Positions 1 to 9,800 of a stretch of DNA of 64,000 nt are shown piece by piece. The notes under the pieces are model-generated. The model was not told the DNA's origin and ran no database searches. It saw nothing but the letters and a program-made list of their open reading frames with translations. Position numbers and translations under genes: made by a program. Origin of the DNA: DATMNI01 sp963817515 (GTDB lineage: Bacteria > Acidobacteriota > Terriglobia > Bryobacterales > Bryobacteraceae); assembly GCA_963817515.1 (NCBI GenBank), contig CAWFPJ010000023.1:744001-808000 (forward strand), in the 5' to 3' direction. Every line of letters starts with the position of its first letter. Positions within the stretch are counted from its first letter, which is position 1.

Positions 1-519
1 AAAGAGCCGCCCACCGAGCGCGCGATGACTCTTTCGGCCGGCAATTCGTCGTTCAAGATTCCGCCCGGTGACCCGAACTTCGCCGTGGATGCATCCTACA
101 CTATGCCGGAGGACGTGACGCTGCTCGGCCTTCATCCGCACATGCACATGCGCGGCAAATCCGCGGCGTACCGGATCGCCTTCGCCGACGGAAAGACGGA
201 GACCCTGCTGAAAGTGCCCCACTACAATTGGCGCTGGCAGCTCTGGTACGACTTCGCCGAACCCATCAAGCTGCCCAAGGGCACGAAGCTCGAGTGCACC
301 GAGCATTTCGACAACTCGAAGAACAATCCGGAGAATCCGGACCCCACCAAGACGGTGATCTGGGGCCAGCAGAGCTATGACGAGATGGTGGTTTGCATGT
401 TCAACGTGACCTTCGATGCCAACATCACCACCAGGCAGATGCTCGCGCCGGCCCGTCCGAAACCGGCCGAAGGAGAGTCGAAGGCTTCGGTGACGGGCGA
501 AGCTCAGAAACAAGAATAA
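1..519 (+). CDS. C-terminal part of a copper type II monooxygenase-like exported protein
   Basis: The reading frame is open from the first base, so this is the 3' end of a longer gene that starts before the window. About 172 codons are visible. The motif HPHMHMRGK, followed by a conserved block with EHFDNSKNNPENP and WGQQSYDEM, matches the C-terminal copper-binding domain of PHM/dopamine beta-monooxygenase-like proteins found in Acidobacteria and Planctomycetes, often fused to redoxin or cytochrome c domains. The His-x-His motif would bind CuM. The last ~25 residues are a polar, charged tail. The substrate is unknown. The gene is followed closely by a secreted beta-propeller and two ThuA-like genes on the same strand, suggesting a co-transcribed exported set. 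Which domains precede the window cannot be seen. Confidence 0.75.
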   Translation, partial: KEPPTERAMTLSAGNSSFKIPPGDPNFAVDASYTMPEDVTLLGLHPHMHMRGKSAAYRIAFADGKTETLLKVPHYNWRWQLWYDFAEPIKLPKGTKLECTEHFDNSKNNPENPDPTKTVIWGQQSYDEMVVCMFNVTFDANITTRQMLAPARPKPAEGESKASVTGEAQKQE

Positions 520-545
520 GGGCCGCATCCAACGAGGGAGCCCGG

Positions 546-1667
546 ATGATTACACGCCGGATGATCAAGCGCCTTATGATCAAAGGACAGATGGATGCAG
601 CGGGGCTGAAGCTCAGTCTCGCCCTTTTCGCAGTCTCCACTTGCCTCCTCGCCGCCTCGCAGAACATCAGCACAGGGGAACAGCCAATGGCGGTCGCGGT
701 CAATGAGACCACCAACAAGGCCTACGTCGTCAACCACAACAGCAATTCCGTCACCGTCATCGACGGAAAGACGCGCACCGCCATCGCGACCATCCAGACC
801 GGCGCGGGGCCTGAAGGCATCGCCGTCAACCCGCTCACCAACAAGGTGTACGTCGCCAATGCCACCGAGAGTTCGGTAACCGTGATCGATGGCGCCACTG
901 ACACCGTTGCCGCCACGGTGCGCACCGGCAGCTACTGCCAGGCCCTCGCCGTGAATTCCGCGACCAACAAGATTTACGTGGCCAACAACTTCGGCCACAG
1001 CGTCACGGTCATCGACGGCGCCACCAACGGAGTGACCACGTTCCGGGTAGGCCAGGGCCCGCGCGCCATCGTAGTGAACCCGGTCACCAACAAGATCTAC
1101 ACGGCGAACTACGGCAGCCAGGACGCAACCGAGATCGATGGCGCCACCAACGCCATCACCTCCGTGCCCACGGGCAAGCATCCCTGGGCCATCGCGGTTG
1201 ACAGCCGCGCCAACAAGACCTACGTGGTCAGCGAGGACAGCGCCCGCGTCTCCATCCTCGACGGCGCCACGGGCACAACGAAGAATGTCACGGTCGGCGA
1301 TATCCCCTTCGCGGTCGCAGTCAATCCCGCGACGAACAAGGCCTACGTCCTCACCTACGCCGGGAACACGATGGCGGTGATCGACGGCGCCACCGGCACG
1401 GTGACGAAAACGCTGCCTCTCGCCGCGCATCCCTCGGCGATCGCCGTCAACCCAAAGACCAGCCAGATCTACATCGCCACTCAGAACACCGCGACTGTGC
1501 TGGTGCTCGACGGCAAGACCAACGCTGTCACGGCGACCGTGAAGGCCGGCACCATCCCCTACGCGATGGCCGTCGATGCAGCCGCCAACCAGGTCTACGT
1601 GGCAAACTTTAGCAGCGACAATGCAACGGTGATCCATGCTGTGATACATGGTCCAGCATCGCACTGA
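546..1667 (+). CDS. YVTN-family beta-propeller protein, secreted
   Basis: A 373-residue protein made almost entirely of ~42-residue repeats of the type A(V/I)NP-TNK-YVAN----SVTVIDGAT. Eight units can be counted, enough to close a seven- or eight-bladed propeller (YncE/YVTN repeat family). An N-terminal hydrophobic stretch (LKLSLALFAVSTCLLAASQ) looks like a signal peptide. The ATG at 546 follows GAGGGAG with suitable spacing. An ATG at 591 would put the signal peptide closer to the N-terminus and is an alternative. Upstream in-frame codons overlap the previous gene and are unlikely to be used. No catalytic motif is visible; such propellers usually act in binding or scaffolding outside the cell. 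It lies 26 bases after the copper-monooxygenase-like gene. Confidence 0.85.
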   Translation: MITRRMIKRLMIKGQMDAAGLKLSLALFAVSTCLLAASQNISTGEQPMAVAVNETTNKAYVVNHNSNSVTVIDGKTRTAIATIQTGAGPEGIAVNPLTNKVYVANATESSVTVIDGATDTVAATVRTGSYCQALAVNSATNKIYVANNFGHSVTVIDGATNGVTTFRVGQGPRAIVVNPVTNKIYTANYGSQDATEIDGATNAITSVPTGKHPWAIAVDSRANKTYVVSEDSARVSILDGATGTTKNVTVGDIPFAVAVNPATNKAYVLTYAGNTMAVIDGATGTVTKTLPLAAHPSAIAVNPKTSQIYIATQNTATVLVLDGKTNAVTATVKAGTIPYAMAVDAAANQVYVANFSSDNATVIHAVIHGPASH

Positions 1668-1719
1668 CGCCGGCTGCGTCTGCTCATTGGAGCAGATCCA
1701 CACGACGAGGTAGATCCAT

Positions 1720-2526
1720 ATGACGTTCACAAGATCTCCAATCAGTCTCCCGATGCTCTGCCCGCTCGTGCTGCTCGTCCTCTGCGCGGTCCCGGCCGGC
1801 GCGCAGTCGCCGAATGCATGGCCGCGGCCGCCCAAGTTTCGCGTTGTGGCGTTGGCGGAGCGCGGCGGCGGCGACCATCAGAATTTCGTCGATGCGGCCA
1901 GGCTCTACTTGAACAAGCTGGCCGCCGAGAACGACTTCGCGGTTGACTACATCACCGGCACGGAGCGCATCAATGACGAGTCTCTCGCGCAGTACAAGCT
2001 CTTCATTCAACTTAACCATCCGCCCTATCGCTGGGCGCCCATCGCGAAAAAGGCCTTCGAGGATTACATCACCCTGGGAAAGGGCGGGTGGATCGGCTTC
2101 CACCACGCAACCCTACTCGGCGACTTCGACGGATACCCCATGGACCCCTGGTTCTCGCAGTTCCTTGGCGGCATCCGCTTTACCCACTACCTGCCGGACT
2201 TCGCCAAGGCCACGGTAAAGATCGAGGACCCGTCCAGCCCGCTCGCCAAAGGACTGCCGTCGTCGTTCGTGATCGATAAGGAAGAGTGGTACACCTGGAA
2301 CAAGTCGCCGCGCCCGAACGTGCATGTGCTGGCTACGGTCGACGAGTCCAGTTACGTACCGAACACCATGATCAAGATGGGCGGTGACCACCCCGTAGTC
2401 TGGTCGAACCCGCATTACAAGGCCCGCAACGTTTACATCTTCATGGGCCATCACGGCGGACTGTTTGACAATCCGGCCTTCGTGCAGTTGTTCCGAAACG
2501 CTATCTTCTGGGGGGCGGGTCAATGA
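1720..2526 (+). CDS. ThuA-like domain secreted protein (first of two)
   Basis: A 268-residue protein with a clear signal peptide (hydrophobic LVLLVLCAVPAGAQ ending near residue 29) followed by a ThuA-like domain (class I glutamine amidotransferase-like fold, PF06283). Supporting segments are the Rossmann-like start KFRVVALAERGG, the GGWIGFHHATL loop, and the C-terminal half with HPVVWSNPHYKARNVYIFMGHHGGLFDNP, typical of ThuA proteins. The biochemical role of the family is poorly defined, though it is often linked to sugar metabolism. The stop codon overlaps the start of the next, homologous gene (ATGA), so the two are translationally coupled and probably arose by duplication. Confidence 0.85.
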   Translation: MTFTRSPISLPMLCPLVLLVLCAVPAGAQSPNAWPRPPKFRVVALAERGGGDHQNFVDAARLYLNKLAAENDFAVDYITGTERINDESLAQYKLFIQLNHPPYRWAPIAKKAFEDYITLGKGGWIGFHHATLLGDFDGYPMDPWFSQFLGGIRFTHYLPDFAKATVKIEDPSSPLAKGLPSSFVIDKEEWYTWNKSPRPNVHVLATVDESSYVPNTMIKMGGDHPVVWSNPHYKARNVYIFMGHHGGLFDNPAFVQLFRNAIFWGAGQ

Positions 2527-3302
2527 GGAAATACTTCGTTTGCATCGCGCTCTGTCTCGCCTTGCTCCTCTTGGGTAACAGTGCGTTTGCGCAAGCCGCC
2601 GGCCAACCAACTCCACCGCCCAGGGTGCTGCTCTTCTTCTCCCTGAACGTCGAGGCCGATCACATGCTCTTCGCGACGGATGCCATGAAATTTTTTGCCG
2701 AACAGGCAGACAAACACGATTTTCGCGTGGAAGCCACCAGCAACTGGGCGGACATGAACGACGAGAACCTGAAGCAGTACAAGCTAGTCGTCTGGCTCAA
2801 CAGCATTCCCCCCAGCACGCAGCAGCAGGCCTTCCAGCGATATATGGAGAACGGCGGCACATGGCTCGGCTTCCACGTCGCCGCCTATAACGATAAGAAT
2901 TCGCGCTGGGCGTGGTTCAAGCAATTCATCGGCGGCGGGGCCTTCGGCGTCAACAACTGGCCGCCGCTGCCTGCCAGGCTCATCGTCGATGACACCGGGA
3001 GTCCCGTCACGCGCGGCATTCCGAAGGCGTATCTCTCGCCCACCAACGAATGGTATTCCTGGCGTCCCAGTCCGCGCCTCGACAAGAACGTCCACGTGCT
3101 GCTGACTCTGGACCCCACCCAATACCCGCTCGGCATCAAAGGTTTGATTACGCAGAAGGATCCGGACGTGCCAGTGGTCTGGACGAACACGAACTTCAAG
3201 ATGCTCTACATGAACATGGGCCACGGCGACAAAGTCTTCACCAGCGCCACGCAGAACAAACTGTTTGAGAACGGAATACTTTGGCTCTTAGGAAAGAACT
3301 AA
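2523..3302 (+). CDS. ThuA-like domain secreted protein (second of two)
   Basis: A 259-residue paralogue of the preceding gene, starting within its stop codon (ATGA overlap at 2523-2526). It has a signal peptide (IALCLALLLLGNSAFAQ) and the same order of ThuA-like segments: PRVLLFFSLNVEADHM, NGGTWLGFHVAAYND, PVVWTNTNFKMLYMNMGHGD and a C-terminal FENGILWLLGK. The glycine/aromatic loops are conserved between the two copies, but most of the sequence has diverged, so the duplication is not recent. A function in extracytoplasmic sugar or glycan processing is a guess from family context. About 70 bases separate it from the DNA polymerase gene. Confidence 0.83.
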   Translation: MRKYFVCIALCLALLLLGNSAFAQAAGQPTPPPRVLLFFSLNVEADHMLFATDAMKFFAEQADKHDFRVEATSNWADMNDENLKQYKLVVWLNSIPPSTQQQAFQRYMENGGTWLGFHVAAYNDKNSRWAWFKQFIGGGAFGVNNWPPLPARLIVDDTGSPVTRGIPKAYLSPTNEWYSWRPSPRLDKNVHVLLTLDPTQYPLGIKGLITQKDPDVPVVWTNTNFKMLYMNMGHGDKVFTSATQNKLFENGILWLLGKN

Positions 3303-3375
3303 TCGCGGAGATTGACGGGCTTGCGGGACGTACAACCGAGCCAATTCCGCAGTTTGCGGCTTCGGAGGAATCTCG

Positions 3376-5775
3376 TTGAGCCAGAACTGCGAGACCTCGT
3401 GCCGGACCGGGGACGAATGGTTGTGGGGATGGGATCAGACTCCGGGAATCGTATCGGTGTGGGCGGAGGGTGATGGACGCGCCGTGGTGTGGCGCCGGAT
3501 GGCGGAGACGGGTGAGTTGGTGCGTGAGGAGGCGCGGTTCCGGCCGTGGCTGGTGCTCGATCGCCTTGATGATCTTTGGCATCTCGGTGCACGGCTTGGT
3601 CAGGAAGGGACGGCGGGCGCGCTGGTGAGTTATCGCGAACTCGACGGTCCCGGTACGCTGCGGTATCTCGTCTGCGCCGACGATTGGAAGACGCTGACCG
3701 CGGCGGTTTTGGAAGGTGCAACGCGGCGGCTGGGACGGCGCATCGGGCACCTGCGGGATTTGGGAAAGGCCGCCGTACTGGCCCTGCCGCCAGAGGAACA
3801 GTACCTGGTCGCGACAGGGCGGGCATATTTCCGCGATCTCTTGTTCGACCAACTACACCGGATGCAGTTCGATCTGGAGACCACAGGGCTGGATCCCGAG
3901 CGCGATCGGATCTTCATGGTGGCGGTGCGGGACCAGTCGGGTACAACGGAACTGCTTGAGGCGCGCGGCGACGGGGATGCCGGCGAGGCCGAACTGATTC
4001 GCCGGCTTGTCGCGAAAGTGAAAGCGGCAGATCCGGATGTAATCGAGAACCACAACTTGCATGGATTCGACCTGCCGTTCCTGGATCGCCGGGCGCGCAT
4101 CCTGGGAGTTCCTCTCGGGCTAGGTCGGATCGGACCTCCGGGATTGCGCCAGCGTGCAGCCCGGCGCGGGACTGCGAGCAGTACCGACACGGCCCGCCGC
4201 GTGCGGTTCGTCGCACCTGGTCGTGAGCTGATAGACACGCTCGATGCGGTACTGCGCTACGACTTCGCCACACGCGAGCTGCCGAATCATGGGCTCAAAG
4301 CGGTCGCGCGGCACCTTGGCCTCGCCGGCCCGAATCGCGAACACATTCGCGGCGACCAGATTCACACGGTATACCGCCGCGACCCGGATCGTGTACGCCG
4401 CTACGCGACTGCGGATGTGGAGGAAGTCGCTGGAGTGGCGCGGATGCTCGGCGGCGCCGCATTCGCACTGGCGCAAATGACCCCGCGGCGGTACGAGCGG
4501 CTCGCCGATGCCGGGGCGGCCACAGGTGTGATCGATCCTATGCTGGTGCGTGCATACCTGCGCGCAGGGATGGCATTGCCCGCACACCAGCCTGGCGATG
4601 GAACGCCGCACAGTGGCGCTGCCCTGCACCTGTTCGCGACCGGCGTGGCACGGCGAGTGGTGAAGGCGGATGTCGCAAGCCTCTATCCGTCGTTGATGCG
4701 CGCGTACCGAATCGGCCCGGCGCGCGACCACCTTGGCGCCATGCTCGCGCTGGTAGACCGGCTGGTGGAGCGTAGGCTTGCTGCGAAGGCGAACGCCAAG
4801 GCGGCGCCCCCGGGATCGGCGGAGCGCTATGCGCATGAGGCCATGTCGGCGGCCATGAAGCTCGTTGTAAACTCAGCCTACGGATACCTTGCCGCAGGCG
4901 GCGAGCTTACGCGGTTCGCGGATGTGCATGCGGCGAACCAGGTGACCCGGCACGGCCGTGAAACCCTGGACCTGATGTGCCGGGAACTCGCCGCTCGGGG
5001 TGTGACACTGCTGGAGGCGGACACCGACGGCGTCTACTTCGCGGTGCCCGCGGGGTGGAGCGAGGCGGACGAACGGCGCGTGGTAGCTGAGGTCGCCGCA
5101 CTCCTTCCTCCACTCGTGCAACTGGAGTTTGAAGGCCGTTATGCGGCCATGCTGTCGCACGAGCCCAAGAATTACGCGCTCCTCGCCTATGACGGTTCAC
5201 TCCTACTTCGTGGGGTCGCGTTCCGTTCGAGCCGTGCAGAGCCCTTCGGAGAGACTTTCCTGCGACAGTCTATCGCCCGCCTACTTGCGGAGGATGTAGG
5301 CGGCGTACGCGACGTATACGTCGCCGCGCTCGATTCTCTGCGCCGTCGCGAACTGCCGGTGTATGAAGTATCGTCCAGAGTGAGGCTGACCAAGACGCCA
5401 GCGCAATACCTCGAAACCCGCGACACCCGCCGTGAGCTGCCGTACGAAGCGATGCTCGCGAGCGGCCGCACGTCGTGGAGTGCCGGTGACCGCATCCGGA
5501 TCTATCGCACGAAGTCCGGCTCCGGTGGTGTGATCGAGGAACCTGAAGACGGAACAGTCGCGATCGAAAGAGCCGAGGGTCGGGACTATGATGTCGAGCA
5601 CTATGTGCGTGTCCTGCGTGAGACGTTCGCAGCACGCCTGCAACGCGCGTTTGCTCCTGGCGACTACGAGGCCCTGTTCGCAGATCCCGACCAGATGTCG
5701 CTTTTTACACCACCACTCGCAACAATACACACAGTTCTCACCGGTGCTGAACTTCCGAGTTCGCGGCATGAATGA
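3376..5775 (+). CDS. Family B DNA polymerase with 3'-5' exonuclease
   Basis: A 799-residue polymerase, similar in length to E. coli Pol II (783). The start is TTG at 3376, preceded by GGAGGAA seven bases upstream; no better start is seen. Exonuclease motifs are complete: Exo I FDLETTG (D166, E168), Exo II NHNLHGFDLPF (D232), Exo III YATADVEEV (Y343, D347). Polymerase motifs are also complete: motif A DVASLYPS (D432), motif B KLVVNSAYGY (K495, N499, Y502), motif C ADTDGVY (D549, D551). It should therefore be an active proofreading polymerase. Such enzymes work in translesion synthesis or replication restart in bacteria that use Pol III for replication. No SOS box or repair gene is seen beside it; it stands alone between the ThuA pair and the convergent SGNH hydrolase. 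Confidence 0.93.
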   Translation: MSQNCETSCRTGDEWLWGWDQTPGIVSVWAEGDGRAVVWRRMAETGELVREEARFRPWLVLDRLDDLWHLGARLGQEGTAGALVSYRELDGPGTLRYLVCADDWKTLTAAVLEGATRRLGRRIGHLRDLGKAAVLALPPEEQYLVATGRAYFRDLLFDQLHRMQFDLETTGLDPERDRIFMVAVRDQSGTTELLEARGDGDAGEAELIRRLVAKVKAADPDVIENHNLHGFDLPFLDRRARILGVPLGLGRIGPPGLRQRAARRGTASSTDTARRVRFVAPGRELIDTLDAVLRYDFATRELPNHGLKAVARHLGLAGPNREHIRGDQIHTVYRRDPDRVRRYATADVEEVAGVARMLGGAAFALAQMTPRRYERLADAGAATGVIDPMLVRAYLRAGMALPAHQPGDGTPHSGAALHLFATGVARRVVKADVASLYPSLMRAYRIGPARDHLGAMLALVDRLVERRLAAKANAKAAPPGSAERYAHEAMSAAMKLVVNSAYGYLAAGGELTRFADVHAANQVTRHGRETLDLMCRELAARGVTLLEADTDGVYFAVPAGWSEADERRVVAEVAALLPPLVQLEFEGRYAAMLSHEPKNYALLAYDGSLLLRGVAFRSSRAEPFGETFLRQSIARLLAEDVGGVRDVYVAALDSLRRRELPVYEVSSRVRLTKTPAQYLETRDTRRELPYEAMLASGRTSWSAGDRIRIYRTKSGSGGVIEEPEDGTVAIERAEGRDYDVEHYVRVLRETFAARLQRAFAPGDYEALFADPDQMSLFTPPLATIHTVLTGAELPSSRHE

Positions 5776-5807
5776 GCGCGTTAATATAGTGCTCCTTACT
5801 CAATCGA

Positions 5808-6653
5808 TTATTGAGCGGGCATGCTGAGCAGCTCTCGATAGAGTTTTTCACCAACGGCCTTGTGAACTGCGGTGGATGGGTGCCCCGCGTGGTAATAGAA
5901 GTGCGCCGCTGGCGCCGAACACGGGCTCGGGTCTTCATCGAAGATGGCCCTGCCGGCGCATGCTTCCTTTGTATTTTCGATTCCGTATTGAGCGGGGTTG
6001 CGCATAATTTCGTCGAAGAAGAAGCCCCACTTGCTCAGGCCGACAGAAGCCCCGGGAATATCACCCGCGATCTCTTTTGGGATATGCCCCAACTCGGGAT
6101 TGAGCCGTTGTCCCACCGCGCTGAAACCAGGGATCGCCGTTGGCAGCAGGGCCACCATGAAGCGCCGGCCACCCAAACTGTAAAGGATCTTGATCTCGCC
6201 TTTCAGATTCTCGACCGTCGTCTCACTCGGCAGAGATTTGTCGTTTAATCCCCCCGCTAAAAAAAAGAGGGTCGTCTTCGGATCGAATGTAATCGCATGC
6301 GAGCGAACCCGCGTCGCGAAATCTTCCACCTGGTCGCGCATTCCCAGACCGAGTAGGGCATCCTTTATTCTGCGTCCGGAACCGCTGCCGGTACGAGCGC
6401 CGCTGACCGCAAAGTTCAGGCTCTTCCCGGCTGCATTGGGGTCGTTAGCCGGCAACAGCGAAATACCCAACTGCTCAGCCATGTAGACGACCGCCGTAGG
6501 ACCGTTGCCGTCCAGATAGCCCGCGCCGCTGTCTGAGTAGCTGTCTCCGAAGACATAGATTCGGTCGTAGAGAGTGGAAGTGGCTGCCATCCCACTCCCG
6601 ACAAGAACCGCTAACACGCTGGTCCAGAGCAAAGGCTTCGAGCTGTCCGTCAT
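5808..6653 (-). CDS. SGNH/GDSL-family hydrolase, secreted
   Basis: A 281-residue protein read from the ATG at 6653; the open frame continues upstream, but that part is antisense to the TonB receptor start. A signal peptide (LLWTSVLAVLVGSGMAAT) precedes the catalytic blocks: block I FGDSYSDSGAGY with the nucleophile Ser, block II Gly in NFAVSGAR, block III GGLNDKS with the oxyanion Asn, and block V HAGHPSTAVH with the catalytic His. This order matches the lipase/esterase GDSL family (PF00657) of secreted hydrolases. AGGAAT just before the ATG is a short-spaced ribosome site. The gene diverges from the TonB receptor and converges with the polymerase gene; a 6-bp stem (CTCAAT/ATTGAG, 5799-5815) overlaps its stop without a T tract. 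Confidence 0.87.
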   Translation of the reverse strand: MTDSSKPLLWTSVLAVLVGSGMAATSTLYDRIYVFGDSYSDSGAGYLDGNGPTAVVYMAEQLGISLLPANDPNAAGKSLNFAVSGARTGSGSGRRIKDALLGLGMRDQVEDFATRVRSHAITFDPKTTLFFLAGGLNDKSLPSETTVENLKGEIKILYSLGGRRFMVALLPTAIPGFSAVGQRLNPELGHIPKEIAGDIPGASVGLSKWGFFFDEIMRNPAQYGIENTKEACAGRAIFDEDPSPCSAPAAHFYYHAGHPSTAVHKAVGEKLYRELLSMPAQ

Positions 6654-6747
6654 ATTCCTAATACTACTCCGCCCCTCTGTATAGTCGTGCTCCTGGACCA
6701 TGCCGTGGAAAATATTTGACGGCACGGTCTTAGAAGGCTTGGAAGGC

Positions 6748-6776
6748 TTGACTTTAGCGGTGTCGAAATGATAGTT
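6748..6776 (+). promoter_or_regulatory. Putative sigma-70 promoter of the TonB receptor
   Basis: TTGACT (6748-6753) and GATAGT (6770-6775) are separated by 16 bases, in the divergent gap about 50 bases before the chosen ATG at 6828. The -10 match is moderate. If it is real, the ATG at 6768 lies inside the promoter and cannot be the start, which agrees with the ribosome site next to 6828. Confidence 0.35.
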
Positions 6777-6827
6777 TCCGCTGTATCGAGGCTGGCCGCG
6801 TCGTTTCGAATGCGGCAGGAGGGGTGC

Positions 6828-9800
6828 ATGCGGTTCCCTAAGGTTGTCTCCATTTGCGTTTTCTGGCTCTGTTCGCCACTGGCTTTGTTCGCCCAGGGGG
6901 ACCGTGGGACCATCACTGGCACGGTGACCGATGCCACCGGCGCGCCAATGCCGAATGTTGCGGTGAGCATCGCCAACACCGCCACCAACACATCGGTCCG
7001 TGTCACCACCACCAGCACCGGCGAGTACAACGTCGCCAGCTTGCAACCCGGCCTGTATCGCGTCGAAATTGTGGCGCCCGGTTTTAAGCGCTTTGTCGAA
7101 GGCGGTGTCCAGGCTGCGGCGGGAAGTTCGGTCAGGCTGGATGCCACGCTCGAGGTTGGCCAGGTCACCGACTCCGTCGAAGTCCGTGCCCAAACAGTTC
7201 AGTTGCAAACCGAAAATGCCAAGGTCACCAGCTCGGTGGAGAACAAGTTGATCGACGAGTTGCCTCTGGTGGTGGGCGGCGCCATGCGCAGTCCGTTCGA
7301 CCTGGTGACTATGATTCCGCAGGCCAGAGGCAGTGGGACCACGCTCATGATCGGGGGCGGACAGGCGGCAGCATGGGGCGCGACACTGGATGGGCTTTCG
7401 GTGAATACCAACCGCGCCGGCGACGCGGGCGAGACCGCGTACCTTACGCCGTCAGTGGAAGCCATCACGGAGTTTGCGGTTGAGACCAACGGGTTCAAAG
7501 CTGAGTATGCGCAGGCGGGCGGAGGCATGATCACCTTCGCGTCGAAATCCGGAACCAACGCATTCCACGGTACCGCTTATGACTTCGTTCGCAACGACGA
7601 TTTCGATGCACGCGGCTTTTTCGCCACCCAGCGCTCAATCTATAAGCAGAATGATTTCGGCGCTTCGGCCGGCGGCCCGGTGATTGTGCCCAAGCTGTAC
7701 AACGGCAGGGACCGCACGTTTTTCTTCGTCAACTACGAAGGTTTCCGTAACCGGATCGGCTCGAATGGCAGCACCCTTAGCGTTCCCACGCCGGAAATGT
7801 ACACCGGTGACTTTTCCAAGTGGGTGGATGCCAAAGGAGCCTTGCTGCCCATCTACGATCCGGCAACCACGCAGCCCAATCCTTCAGGCAGCGGTTTTGT
7901 GCGCACGGTCTTTCCCAGCAACCAGATTCCGCAAAGCCTGTTCAGCGCCGTAAGCAAGGAGATCATTCCATTTGGCCAGGTGGTGACGCCGAATCGGCCG
8001 GGGCTGGTGCCGGGAACGTCCGGATACGTGCGCAACAATTACGTGGTCACCGGCGGCACCACCACCAGCCCGACGGACAAGATCAGCGCCAAGCTGGATC
8101 AAAACTTCGGCTACAAACATCACTTGTCTTTCTTCTTCAATCACACGGTTTACGACAGTAAGCCCGGACCGAGCGGCGTGGTGGGGTTGCCCCAGCCCTT
8201 GTGGAACGGGCAGGTCTCGCACTATGAAGCCAACGATTACCGGATGAGTCACGATTGGACCATCACACCGAGACTGCTCAACCATTTTTCCATTGGCGGA
8301 AATACCTTTTTTAAGAACTCGTATTCGCCGAATTCCGGAAAGAACTGGAAAGACAAGGTATGCATCAAGAATGCTGTGGATTGCAATGTCAATTTTCCCA
8401 ATCTTTCCTTCAGCGACGAAACCGGATGGGGAAGCACGACATACAACGGCACCGAACAGCCGAACTGGTCTATCAAGGAAGACCTCAGCTGGGTGCGCGG
8501 CGCACACATCATGAAGTTCGGGTACGCCTTTACCAGCCAGCGGGCCAACGGCTTCGGGCAGCAGAACATCTCCGGCCAGGCCAGCTTCAGTTTCCTCGAA
8601 ACGGGCGTTCCCGGCGTGACCACGGCCACCAGCGGCAGTTCCTTCGCCTCTTTCCTGCTGGGCGTTGCCGACAGCGGCGCCACTGAGACCATTCGCTACG
8701 TCCCACAAACTTTTGCCTACCACGGATTCTATGCTCAGGACGACTGGCGTGTCTCGAAACGGCTGACGATGAATTTCGGACTGCGCTACGAATTCACGCT
8801 GCCGCCCGTGGCCGGCGGCGATCAGTACGAGGACTTCTCGCCAACCACGCCGAATCCCGCCGTAAACAACTATCCAGGCGCGCTGATTTTTGCAGGTACC
8901 GGACCCGGCCGCCAGGGCACCAGAAGCCTGGTGCCCGGCTGGTATGGCGCCATAGGACCGCGCATCGGCCTGGCATACTCCGTGAATTCGAAGACTACGA
9001 TTCGCGCGGGCTTCGCACGGTCCTTCAGCCGCGTGACGGTGGTGGCCAGCAGCAGCCACTATTCCGGATTCATCGGACAGTACGCCTTCGCCTCCACCAA
9101 TCAGGGCATCACACCGGCATTCAACTGGGATCAGGGCCTGCCTTCTTACCCGCTGCCGCCGCTGATCGATCCGTCCTTCTCGAATAACGGCAACACTGAC
9201 TATTGGCAGGGCCAGAACGCCACCCGCGCGCCGGAATCGTATAACTGGACCTTCTCAATTCAGCGGGCGATTGCCCGCGACACCACGTTCGAAGCCAACT
9301 ACAATGCCACTGTAGGTGCGCACCTGCAAACGGGACTGGTGAACATCAACCAGGTGCCTATGTCGACCGTAAACAACTTGATTGCTAAATTGGGACCAAC
9401 TCAGGCCATCAATCTGCTGAACTCAAGTATCACCTCGCCGGCGGCGGTGGCGGCGGGAATCCCGATTCCGTATCCCAACTTCACCAACCCGGCGGTGCAG
9501 CGTTCCCAAACCGTTAATCAGGCCCTCAGGCCGTTCCCTCAATATCTGACCATCGACACTAGCCAAAGCGGCGGCGACAAGAGCGGCCATTCCACATACA
9601 ACGCGCTGGTTCTGAGATTAAACCACCGCCTGCGCGCGGGGCTGACTATGCAGTGGAGTTACTCGCTGTCCAAACTGCTGACCGATTCCGACACCTATTA
9701 TGCGAACAGCGGTTTCGCGCAGGACCAGGGCAACCGGCGCCTCGAAAAGTCGATTGGTCAATATGACCAGACTCACTCTCTGAAGTTCAACACGATCTAC

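Noticed and set aside
504..1835. A 443-codon open frame on the minus strand
   Set aside because: It is antisense to the YVTN propeller gene, lacks a ribosome site and encodes Asp/His/Arg-rich low-complexity sequence typical of reverse frames in GC-rich DNA.
6654..7208. N-terminal extension of the SGNH hydrolase
   Set aside because: The extra 185 codons are antisense to the TonB receptor and precede a clear signal peptide at 6653.
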